Below, in pieces: positions 25,433-32,881 of a stretch of DNA of 64,000 bases. Where the stretch lies: positions 372,001-436,000 of the forward strand of contig CAZIZO010000002.1 in NCBI GenBank assembly GCA_964543905.1. Direction: 5' to 3'. The translations under genes and the position numbers were made by a program. The notes beneath the pieces were generated by a model. The model was not told the DNA's origin. It ran no database searches and worked only from the letters and a program-made list of their open reading frames with translations. The DNA comes from GCA-016699835 sp964543905 (GTDB lineage: Bacteria; Planctomycetota; Phycisphaerae; Phycisphaerales; UBA1924). The number at the start of each line of letters is the position of its first letter. Positions within the stretch are counted from its first letter, which is position 1.

Positions 25433-26642
25433 GCGGGATCGCCGCGCGCCGCGTCACCACGTGCGACACCACGTACGCCGTGAAGACGATCGCGAGCGAG
25501 GGCCTCACCCACGGGTTCGCCGGCCCAACGAGTTCATGGCTGATACCCAGCAGGATCGCGAGCAGCGTGAGCATGATCGCCCACACCCGGATCGGCACCA
25601 TCAACTCCCGTGCCGCGAAGAGGCCCACGGGCACCGCCAGGATCGCATACGTCGGCCCCTCCGTTCGAGGATTGAAGATGATGATGTAGAGGATCGCGAG
25701 CGTGAGCGTGTAGACGAGCGTCGCCAGCCGCCCTCGCTCGTCCGATCCGAAACTTTTTCGCGCGAGGAGGCAGAGCCCCAGCGTCCCGATCGCCGCGAGT
25801 CCGCGGAGCGCCCACCAGAACATGAGCGGCGGATTGAGGCCCAGCGTGAAGAGCAGCCCCACCAGATCCTGATTCGTCCCCGGCGGCGGGCGGGACGCCA
25901 CGCGCATTTTGAGGATGAAACTCTCATGCTGCGACCACGCATACGCCGGGTTGGGGTGGATGAAACCGATCGCGAACGCCGCGAGGCACGCGAGCGCGAC
26001 CTTGGGCGTGAGCCGCGGAAAGAGCGCGCCGGCGAGCAGGGCCAAGACGATCACGTGCGGCTTGAGCGCGATGCCCAGCGCGAGGAGCGCCGCCGTCCGC
26101 CAGTGCCGACCGCGGAACAACTCCACCACCGCGTGGGCCATCAGTCCCGTGATGATGATATTGAACTGCCCGTTCTGGGCGCTCCCCAGGAGCGTCGGTA
26201 TCCCCAAAAGTGTGCTCAGCCCGAACCACAACCCCGGGCCGCCGAACGAGTGCCGCGACACAAGCGCCGCCAATCGCCAGAACCCCCACGCCAATACGCC
26301 GAGATTGATCGCCCGCCACGCCGCCTCCGCCGCCCCCAGCGGCAGGAACGCCAGCGGCGACGACAGCACCGCCGCCTGCGGGAAATACAGAAAGCCGTGG
26401 TACCCCTCGTGCGAGAGTACCTTCGAGCCGTACATGTCCTCGCCGGCCCACCACTGCTGGGCGGCCGTCCAGTACACCGTCGAGACCGAGCGCTTTCCCG
26501 GTTTCATTCCTGCGAAGGCGCACACGGCGACGATGAGCACGATCCACGCGCCGACGCCCACCCGTCGCCAGAACCCGTCGGCGGCGGGGGAGAGAGACCA
26601 GGCGCGGAAGCGGGTGATGGGTGAGGAGGGTGCGTTGGGCAC
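25374..26642 (-). CDS. GT87-type (DUF2029) membrane glycosyltransferase
   Basis: A 422-residue polytopic protein with about ten hydrophobic helices. After the first helix comes the signature loop STVYWTAAQQWWAGEDMY followed by FLYFPQAAVLSSPLAFLPLG. This is the pattern of polyprenol-phosphate-mannose-dependent GT-C enzymes, with the acidic residue of GEDMY as the likely catalytic position. It probably adds a sugar to a lipid or glycan on the outer face of the membrane. The GTG at 26642 (VPNAPSSPITRF) has a TACACT box 5 nt upstream; an earlier ATG at 26711 would run into the prfA promoter. It is divergent from prfA. Confidence 0.8.
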   Translation of the reverse strand: MPNAPSSPITRFRAWSLSPAADGFWRRVGVGAWIVLIVAVCAFAGMKPGKRSVSTVYWTAAQQWWAGEDMYGSKVLSHEGYHGFLYFPQAAVLSSPLAFLPLGAAEAAWRAINLGVLAWGFWRLAALVSRHSFGGPGLWFGLSTLLGIPTLLGSAQNGQFNIIITGLMAHAVVELFRGRHWRTAALLALGIALKPHVIVLALLAGALFPRLTPKVALACLAAFAIGFIHPNPAYAWSQHESFILKMRVASRPPPGTNQDLVGLLFTLGLNPPLMFWWALRGLAAIGTLGLCLLARKSFGSDERGRLATLVYTLTLAILYIIIFNPRTEGPTYAILAVPVGLFAARELMVPIRVWAIMLTLLAILLGISHELVGPANPWVRPSLAIVFTAYVVSHVVTRRAAIPLIAVSPALQPPAPHPARPS

Positions 26643-26647
26643 GGGCG

Positions 26648-26653
26648 AGTGTA
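26648..26653 (-). promoter_or_regulatory. TACACT -10-like box, leaderless GT87 gene
   Basis: TACACT on the minus strand lies 5 nt before the GTG at 26642. Confidence 0.4.
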
Positions 26654-26678
26654 CCTCGCGATGGTGAGCCCCGCGCAC

Positions 26679-26684
26679 TACCCT
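26679..26684 (+). promoter_or_regulatory. TACCCT -10-like box, leaderless prfA
   Basis: TACCCT ends 8 nt before the prfA ATG. The two divergent start codons here are only about 50 bp apart. Confidence 0.45.
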
Positions 26685-26692
26685 CTGCCTGC

Positions 26693-27808
26693 ATGTCGTC
26701 TCCTGCCCCAACCCTCTCCCTCCACGCGATCCCCGACCGCGCGCTCGTCCGCCTCGCAGCGATCGATGCCGAGGAGCGTGAACTGGGCAAGGCCCTTGAA
26801 GACCCCGCCGTGCTTGTCGATCACAAGAAGGTGCGCGAACTCTCGATCAAAAGGTCTGCCCTCGCCCCCGTCGCATTAGCCTTTCGCTCGCACGAGTCGC
26901 TGAAGAAGGAGGCCGAGGGGCTGCGGGCGATCATCGCGGCCAATGAAGACAAGGAACTCGTCGAACTCGCGCGGGGCGACCTGCCGCGCGTCGAGAGCCA
27001 GGCCGCCGCCGCGATCCATGCCGCCCTTTCCTCGCTGGTGACGAGCGAAGACCGCTCGGTCGGCAGCGTCATGCTCGAACTCCGCGCGGGAACGGGCGGG
27101 GACGAGGCCGCCCTCTGGTGCCGCGACCTCATGGAGATGTACCAGAAGTACGCGGCCAAGCGCGGCTGGACCTTCGAACCGCTCGAAGTCTCCATCGAGC
27201 AGGCGACCGGCGGCGTGCGCTCCGCCGTCGTCGGCATCAAGGGCGAGGGCGTCTGGAGCGAACTCGCCTTCGAGGCCGGCGTGCACAGCGTCAAACGCGT
27301 GCCCGCGACCGAGGCCCAAGGGCGGATTCATACGAGCACCGCAACGGTGGCCGTGCTCCCCGAGCCGGAGAACATCGACGTCAAGATCGACTGGGCGAAC
27401 GAAGTCGAAGAGCAGGCGACCCGCGCCCAAGGCCCCGGCGGGCAGAACGTCAACAAGGTCGAAACGGCGTGGCAGATCCTCCACAAGCCCACCGGCATCC
27501 AGATCAAGATGATGGAGGCCAAAAGCCAGCAGCAGAACCGCGAGCGGGCGCGACGCTTGCTCGTGGCGAAGTTGTACGATCTCGAACAACAGAAAAAGCA
27601 CGCCGAGCGTACGGCGGCCCGCCGCGAACAGATTGGCAGCGGAGGCCGCAGCGAGAAGGTGCGAACGTACCGCTGGAAGGAAGGCATCGTCGCCGACGAA
27701 CGCTTACCCGGCGAGTACGCTCTCCGTGACATCATGTCCGGGGAGATGGGGGAGTTGTTCAGGGATTTGATGGAGCAGGAGACGCGGAAGAGGTTGGAGG
27801 CGCTCTGA
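26693..27808 (+). CDS. prfA: Peptide chain release factor 1
   Basis: The translation termination factor for UAA and UAG stops, 371 residues. It has the long N-terminal helical domain, then KRVPATEAQGRIHTSTATV, where PAT is the stop-codon-reading tripeptide of RF1 (RF2 has SPF). The peptidyl-transferase GGQ lies in RAQGPGGQNVNKVETA, and the C-terminal basic helix and EKVRTYRWKEGIVADERLPG follow. I start at 26693 because the normal RF1 N-terminus begins there and a TACCCT box precedes it; the frame is open 24 codons further upstream. Its presence makes UAG a functional stop in this organism. Confidence 0.95.
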   Translation: MSSPAPTLSLHAIPDRALVRLAAIDAEERELGKALEDPAVLVDHKKVRELSIKRSALAPVALAFRSHESLKKEAEGLRAIIAANEDKELVELARGDLPRVESQAAAAIHAALSSLVTSEDRSVGSVMLELRAGTGGDEAALWCRDLMEMYQKYAAKRGWTFEPLEVSIEQATGGVRSAVVGIKGEGVWSELAFEAGVHSVKRVPATEAQGRIHTSTATVAVLPEPENIDVKIDWANEVEEQATRAQGPGGQNVNKVETAWQILHKPTGIQIKMMEAKSQQQNRERARRLLVAKLYDLEQQKKHAERTAARREQIGSGGRSEKVRTYRWKEGIVADERLPGEYALRDIMSGEMGELFRDLMEQETRKRLEAL

Positions 27809-27921
27809 CGCTCCGGCGGTTCGGACATGGCGAGAGAATCCCGCACGTCGGCGTGACGCGCCTCTGCCCGTGCAGAGCCTCGCCCCGCGCCGCCGCCCCG
27901 CGGCCCTCCAACGATCCCCGC

Positions 27922-28992
27922 ATGAACCCCAAGTCCATCCTCGGCGGCGTGGTCCTCATCCTCGCGCTGGCCATCGCCGCGTATCGAACGCTCAACGTCC
28001 CCGCGAGCGATCCAACAGTGAAGGTGGTGTCAACCGAGCAGCCCGCCGTCGCGCCACCGAGGCCCGCGCCCAGCACGAGCACGCCCCCAAGCGAAAGGAA
28101 GCCGAGCGAGGGCACGACTCCAACGACTAAGCCCGAGAGCAGGCCGGGATCGAAGCCCGGCACAACGCCCGGGGATTCGAACTCCCCCGAAGGCAAGCCC
28201 GCCGACGCCAAGTCGAGCAACGCGTCGTTCTTCTACGCCGGCCGACCCGTCTTTGACGCCGAGAACCTCACCCACCTCGAAAATGTGGGATACGCCAACG
28301 GCTACTCCGAGTCCAAGCAACAACCGCTCTGGACGTGCTACCACCTCAAGGGTGAGCCCGCGTTCAAGGGCCTCAAGCGCCCCGACAACATCAAGTTCGA
28401 GACGGACCCCCGCACCCGCGCCCGCGTGGACAGCCGGGCGTACTCCAACTCCGGCTATACCCGCGGGCACAACGCGCCCTCCGACGCGATCGGCGCGTTC
28501 TTCGGCGAGAAGGCGCAGCGAGAAACATTCCTGATGTCCAACGTCTGCCCGCAGAAGAGTGACCTCAACTCGGGCGACTGGAACGGCCTCGAAAACGCCG
28601 AGCAGTTCGTGTATCGGCGCCAATACGGTGAAATCTGGGTCGTCACCGGCCCGCTCTTCGAGGGCCAGCCGGGCAGCATGGGCACCATCGGGCGCGAGAA
28701 GGTCCCCGTGCCGACTTCGTTCTACAAGATCGTCGTCGTGGAGGAAAAGGGCAAGGGCCAAGCGGGTGTGAAGATGCTCGGCGTCATCATGCCCCAGGCG
28801 GCGCAGGGGACGCACCCGCTGCGGACCTACATCGTGAGTGTGGACACCATCGAGAAGCGCAGCGGCATCGACTTCTTCGCCGACCTGCCCGACGAGATGG
28901 AGAGCCGCGTGGAGGCGGCGATGCCGGACGCGAGTTGGGAGTTGGACATGATGCTGGATTACGAGAGCATCCGAAACAGGCCGAGACGCTAA
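27922..28992 (+). CDS. Membrane-anchored DNA/RNA non-specific endonuclease
   Basis: A 356-residue protein. A single N-terminal hydrophobic helix (ILGGVVLILALAIAAY) is followed by a Pro/Ser/Thr/Lys-rich spacer of about 70 residues and a NucA/NUC1-type nuclease domain (from about 90 to the end). The active-site region is YTRGHNAPSDAI. The usual DRGH is TRGH here, but the catalytic His and metal-binding Asn region (MSNVCPQKSDLNSGDWN) are kept. It is probably anchored outside the cytoplasmic membrane and degrades extracellular or periplasmic nucleic acid. The start is chosen at the first ATG before the helix; the frame is open back to 27853. No Shine-Dalgarno or TANNNT box is clear. Confidence 0.85.
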   Translation: MNPKSILGGVVLILALAIAAYRTLNVPASDPTVKVVSTEQPAVAPPRPAPSTSTPPSERKPSEGTTPTTKPESRPGSKPGTTPGDSNSPEGKPADAKSSNASFFYAGRPVFDAENLTHLENVGYANGYSESKQQPLWTCYHLKGEPAFKGLKRPDNIKFETDPRTRARVDSRAYSNSGYTRGHNAPSDAIGAFFGEKAQRETFLMSNVCPQKSDLNSGDWNGLENAEQFVYRRQYGEIWVVTGPLFEGQPGSMGTIGREKVPVPTSFYKIVVVEEKGKGQAGVKMLGVIMPQAAQGTHPLRTYIVSVDTIEKRSGIDFFADLPDEMESRVEAAMPDASWELDMMLDYESIRNRPRR

Positions 28993-29088
28993 CCCCGCTC
29001 CCAGAGGGAGGGATCGGAGAGAGGGTTCTGCCTTGATGCGTTCCGCGCCCGACCGATCCCGTCATTTCCGCGATCCTTCTTCCACTCT

Positions 29089-30372
29089 ATGTCCACGTCG
29101 CCCGACCAAGTGTTCGATATCGCCATCGTCGGCACCGGCGCCGCGGGCCTGATGGCCTCGATCTGGGCCGGACGCACCGCGCACGACGCGGGCACCCCAC
29201 TCCAGGTCGTGGCGATCGACGGCGCGAAGCGCCTCGGCGCCAAGATTCTCGTGGCGGGTGGAGGGCGGTGCAACGTCACCCACGACGTCGTCACCGAGCG
29301 AGACTATGCCGGCGCGTCACCGAACGCCATCCGCAAGGTCCTCGGCCGGTTCGATGTGCCGCGCACCATCGACTTCTTCCGCGCCCTAGGCGTCGAACTC
29401 AAGCGCGAAGAGACGGGCAAACTCTTTCCAACGACCGACGAGGCCCACACGGTCTTGAGCGCCCTCCTCAACGAGGCCCGGCACGCCGGCGCTCAACTCC
29501 TCTTCCCTTGGCGGGTCGCGAGTGTTCGCCGCGAGAACAACCTGTTCGTCGTCGAACGCGAAGGCGAGCCAACCACCCTCCGCGCTCGTCGTCTCATCCT
29601 CGCCACCGGCGGCAAGGCCCTGCCCAAGACCGGCTCCGACGGCCTCGGCTACACCTTCGCCCGCTCCCTCGGGCACTCCGTCACGCGGGACATCTTCCCC
29701 GCACTCGTCCCGCTCACGCTTCCCAGGGACCACTGGCTGACCACGCTCAGCGGCATCACGCTCCCGACCACGCTCGAACTCCGCTCCGGCACCAGCAAGC
29801 GCCTCGCCGTCTTCACCGACTCCACGCTCCTTACCCACTTCGGGCTCTCGGGTCCGAGCGTGCTTGACCTCAGCCGCCACTTCACCGCCGCACGCCACGC
29901 CGACCCGGGCGCACATCTCGTTCTAAACTGGTTGCCCGGCGAAACCATCGAATCGCTCGATGCCAAGTTCCTCGCCCTCGCCAAGGCGAGTGCCGGGAGA
30001 TTCCTGTGCGATCGTCTCCCCGAGCGCGTCGTCCGCACGCTCTGCGAACACGCCGGCATCGACTTCTCCGCCCCGGCCCACACGCTCACGCGCGAGCGCC
30101 GTCGAGCCCTTGCCACGCTCACGTGCGAGACGCCCCTCCCGATTACGGGGGATCGGGGATTCACGCACGCCGAGGCCACCGCCGGCGGCGTGCCCCTCCG
30201 CGAGGTTCACCTCGACACCATGGAATCACGCGAGTGCCCGGGCCTCCACCTCTGCGGCGAACTCCTCGACGTCGACGGCCGCGTCGGCGGGTACAACTTC
30301 CAATGGGCCTGGGCCAGCGGATACACCGCGGGGGTCGGCGCGGCGCGCGGCATCCTCTCCCCGGTGCCGTGA
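29089..30372 (+). CDS. HI0933/YhiN-family NAD(P)/FAD-dependent oxidoreductase
   Basis: A 427-residue flavoprotein. The Rossmann FAD-binding start FDIAIVGTGAAGLMASIWAG, the family-specific KILVAGGGRCNVTH, ATGGKALPKTGSDGLGY, the STLLTHFGLSGPSVLDLSR segment and the C-terminal GELLDVDGRVGGYNFQWAWASGY are all present. Proteins of this family are widespread and mostly uncharacterised (BaiN-like). The substrate is unknown. It is followed after 60 nt by aroDE on the same strand, which has its own promoter box. Confidence 0.88.
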   Translation: MSTSPDQVFDIAIVGTGAAGLMASIWAGRTAHDAGTPLQVVAIDGAKRLGAKILVAGGGRCNVTHDVVTERDYAGASPNAIRKVLGRFDVPRTIDFFRALGVELKREETGKLFPTTDEAHTVLSALLNEARHAGAQLLFPWRVASVRRENNLFVVEREGEPTTLRARRLILATGGKALPKTGSDGLGYTFARSLGHSVTRDIFPALVPLTLPRDHWLTTLSGITLPTTLELRSGTSKRLAVFTDSTLLTHFGLSGPSVLDLSRHFTAARHADPGAHLVLNWLPGETIESLDAKFLALAKASAGRFLCDRLPERVVRTLCEHAGIDFSAPAHTLTRERRRALATLTCETPLPITGDRGFTHAEATAGGVPLREVHLDTMESRECPGLHLCGELLDVDGRVGGYNFQWAWASGYTAGVGAARGILSPVP

Positions 30373-30420
30373 GGCTCATCCCGTCCACGCCCACATTCCA
30401 CCCTTCCCCGTCGCGTGCAA

Positions 30421-30426
30421 TACCCT
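30421..30426 (+). promoter_or_regulatory. TACCCT -10-like box, leaderless aroDE
   Basis: TACCCT ends 6 nt before the ATG at 30433. Confidence 0.45.
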
Positions 30427-30432
30427 CGCCCA

Positions 30433-32139
30433 ATGCCCGCGCTTGTCTGCGTCCCCATCTTGGTCCACGATGTCCACGCCGCTCTCGCCGAAGCCCAGTC
30501 GGCCAAACTCGCCGGTGCCGATCTCATCGAGTTCCGAATCGACGAGTTCTTTACCGGCCGCGACGACGAGGTTCCAGCCGTCGTCCGGCTGGTCGCCCAA
30601 TCTCCACTCCCGTGCGTTGTCACCTGCCGATCCGCCAGCGAAGGCGGGCACTACGAAGGCGACGACAACGCCCGCATCTCGCTCTACGAACGCCTCGGCA
30701 CCGCCCGCGGCAAAGGCGAACACCCCCCGCGATACCTCGATGTCGAACTCGCGACGTACGCCCGGTCGGCGAACATCAAGCAGAAGGTGAATCTGGCCGT
30801 CGATCATCCGGCCCAACTCCGCGATCTGCGCACGGGCCTGATCTTGTCCATGCACGATTTCGGCGGCCGTCCCAACGACCTCATGCGACGTTTCGCGCAG
30901 ATGAACTCCGAGCCCGCCGCCAGCATCGTCAAGGTCGCCTACCGCGCCCGCTCCCTCCGCGATTCCCTCGAACTGCTCGACCTTCCCAGCCAAGCGAGTA
31001 AGCCCACGATCGCCCTCGGCATGGGCGAGTTCGGCCTCCTCTCCCGAGTCCTCGCCCCCAAGTTCGGCGGCTTCCTCACCTTCGCTTCCCTGCGCCCAAC
31101 CACCACGACCGCACCAGGACAACCCACCATCCGCGAACTCCTCGATACCTACCGCTTCCGCTCCATCAACAAGAACACCCACGTCTACGGCCTCGTCGGC
31201 TGGCCCACCTCCCACTCCCACTCGCCTGCACTCCACAACGCGGGCTTCGCCAGCATCGGCCAGGACGCCGTCTACCTCCCGCTCCCCATCGCCGCCGATG
31301 CAGATCGGGAAGCCGCATATCTGAGTTTTAAGGCCACGCTGCTGGAACTCATCCACCACCCCAGGCTCGACTTCAAGGGTTGCAGCGTCACTCTGCCGCA
31401 CAAGGAAAATCTCGTCCGCCTCGCCCGCGAGCAGGGATGGTCGCTCGATGCCATCGCCCGCGCCACCGGCGCCGCGAACACGCTCGTCCTGTCCGATCTC
31501 CAGCAACCTCGTGGGCCGGGTGTTCCATCCGCCTCGACAACGACGACTCCTTCTTCTCTCCCCTTGCCGCACATCCTCAACACCGACGCCCCGGCCGCGC
31601 TCGCCGGCCTCTCCGAGGCGCTTGGCACATTGACCACCAAACGCATCACCCTCCTCGGCGCCGGCGGCGTCGCCCGCGCCCTCGCCTTCGCCCTCGCACA
31701 CGCCGGCGCCCACGTCCACATCGCCAACCGCACGTTCGATCGCGCCGAGCAACTCGCCAACGACCTCGCGCCCCATCTCAAGAACTCTCTCAACGTCGGC
31801 ACCCTCATCGCCATCGACTGGAGCGTGGCCACGCACACCCCCGCCGACGCGCTCATCAACGCCACCCCCGTCGGCATGAAAGACGGCCCCGCGCCCACCG
31901 ACTCCCCCATCGACCCCGCCCCTCTCGCGGCCGCGAACCCAAACCTCGTCGTCATCGACACCGTCTACAACCCCATCGAAACACCGCTCCTGCGCCAAGC
32001 CAAGCACCTCAACCTCCGCACCATCGACGGCGTCGGCATGTTCGTCCGCCAGGCCGCCATGCAGTTCGAGGCGTGGACCGGCCAACGCGCCCCCCGCGAC
32101 CTCTTCGACCGGATCGTCCGCGAATCCCTCGCGCCGTGA
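30433..32139 (+). CDS. aroDE: Bifunctional 3-dehydroquinate dehydratase / shikimate dehydrogenase
   Basis: A fused shikimate-pathway enzyme, 568 residues, doing steps 3 and 4. The N-terminal half is type I dehydroquinase: LIEFRIDEF, TCRSASEGGHYEG, catalytic His141 in SMHDFGG and the Schiff-base Lys167 in SIVKVAY. The C-terminal half is AroE: YGLVGWPTSHSHSPALHN, GCSVTLPHKE, GAANTLV, the NADP-binding LLGAGGVARALAFAL and INATPVGM. Such fusions are standard in plants and known in Planctomycetes and chlamydiae. Between NTLVLSDL and HILNTDAP there are about 24 extra residues rich in Pro/Ser/Thr, encoded by a palindromic DNA element. The upstream in-frame ATG at 30415 overlaps the promoter box, so the ATG at 30433 is preferred. 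Confidence 0.93.
   Translation: MPALVCVPILVHDVHAALAEAQSAKLAGADLIEFRIDEFFTGRDDEVPAVVRLVAQSPLPCVVTCRSASEGGHYEGDDNARISLYERLGTARGKGEHPPRYLDVELATYARSANIKQKVNLAVDHPAQLRDLRTGLILSMHDFGGRPNDLMRRFAQMNSEPAASIVKVAYRARSLRDSLELLDLPSQASKPTIALGMGEFGLLSRVLAPKFGGFLTFASLRPTTTTAPGQPTIRELLDTYRFRSINKNTHVYGLVGWPTSHSHSPALHNAGFASIGQDAVYLPLPIAADADREAAYLSFKATLLELIHHPRLDFKGCSVTLPHKENLVRLAREQGWSLDAIARATGAANTLVLSDLQQPRGPGVPSASTTTTPSSLPLPHILNTDAPAALAGLSEALGTLTTKRITLLGAGGVARALAFALAHAGAHVHIANRTFDRAEQLANDLAPHLKNSLNVGTLIAIDWSVATHTPADALINATPVGMKDGPAPTDSPIDPAPLAAANPNLVVIDTVYNPIETPLLRQAKHLNLRTIDGVGMFVRQAAMQFEAWTGQRAPRDLFDRIVRESLAP
31507..31538. repeat. Palindromic element inside aroDE (copy B)
   Basis: The segment starting CCTCGTGGGCCGGGTGTTCC aligns with the intergenic element at 35897, with the shared core CCTCGTGGG-CGGGTGT-CC and a common CTCGAC end. 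The arms CGGGTG/CATCCG can still pair in RNA with one G-U. It encodes the extra Pro/Ser/Thr loop of the protein. Confidence 0.5.
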
Positions 32140-32234
32140 TCTGTCCGCCTTGATGCCGGACCCCTCGTCTTCGCGGCGTTCTTCGTTCATCAACACGTCG
32201 TCACTTCGACACGCGCTCTCCTCCTCTCTCTCCA

Positions 32235-32240
32235 TACACT
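32235..32240 (+). promoter_or_regulatory. TACACT -10-like box, leaderless cyclophilin
   Basis: TACACT ends 5 nt before the ATG at 32246; the region before it is pyrimidine-rich and has no Shine-Dalgarno. Confidence 0.4.
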
Positions 32241-32245
32241 TCTCC

Positions 32246-32746
32246 ATGCCCATCCAAGTCAAACTCACCACCTCCAAGGGCGACCTCCTCATCGAACTCG
32301 ATGACGTCAAGGCCCCCATCTCCACCAATAACTTCCTCGCCTACGTCGATGCCGGCCACTACGACGGCACCATCTTCCACCGCGTCATCGACAACTTCAT
32401 GATCCAGGGCGGCGGCTTCACCCCCGACATGAAGCAAAAAAAGACCACCCCACCCATCAAAAACGAGTGGCGAAACGGCCTCAAGAACACCCGCGGCACC
32501 ATCGCCATGGCCCGCTTGGGCGGCGACCCCGATTCCGCCTCCTGCCAGTTCTTCATCAACACCGTCGATAATGCCTTCCTCGATCGCCCCCAGCCCGACG
32601 GCGCCGCCTACGCCGTCTTCGGCAAGGTCATCAGCGGCCTCGAAACCGTCGACGCCATCCGCAAAGTCAAGACCGGCAACAAGGCCGGGCACCAGGACGT
32701 GCCGGTGGAGGCGGTGGTGATCACGAAGGCCGAGCGGGTGGAGTAA
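32246..32746 (+). CDS. Cyclophilin-type peptidyl-prolyl isomerase
   Basis: A cytoplasmic PPIase of 166 residues that speeds cis-trans proline isomerisation. Visible are GDLLIELDD, the catalytic-loop segment YDGTIFHRVIDNFMIQGG, MARLGGDPDSASCQFFINTVDN and AVFGKVISGLETVDAI. No signal peptide remains once the start is placed at 32246; the longer open frame from 32150 has a non-conserved N-terminus and is rejected. It stands between aroDE and cysS, each with its own TANNNT box. Confidence 0.93.
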   Translation: MPIQVKLTTSKGDLLIELDDVKAPISTNNFLAYVDAGHYDGTIFHRVIDNFMIQGGGFTPDMKQKKTTPPIKNEWRNGLKNTRGTIAMARLGGDPDSASCQFFINTVDNAFLDRPQPDGAAYAVFGKVISGLETVDAIRKVKTGNKAGHQDVPVEAVVITKAERVE

Positions 32747-32870
32747 GCCTCTGGGCGGCGAACCTGGCCGCGGTCAACACGGTTGGATGTTCCTTGAAGT
32801 GTTCATGATCGGGTCTGCATGAGGGGGTGCCTCCGCCGCGCCTCGGGCCCTGTGCGCCCATGCCGATCCA

Positions 32871-32876
32871 TACCCT
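32871..32876 (+). promoter_or_regulatory. TACCCT -10-like box, leaderless cysS
   Basis: TACCCT ends 5 nt before the ATG at 32882. Confidence 0.45.
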
Positions 32877-32881
32877 TTCCT

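Noticed and set aside
28168..28188. tRNA T-arm-like sequence (GGGGATTCGAACTCCCC) on the minus strand
   Set aside because: The stem does not pair correctly around the TTCGAAT loop and no acceptor, D or anticodon arm is found; it lies in the Pro/Ser linker code of the nuclease.
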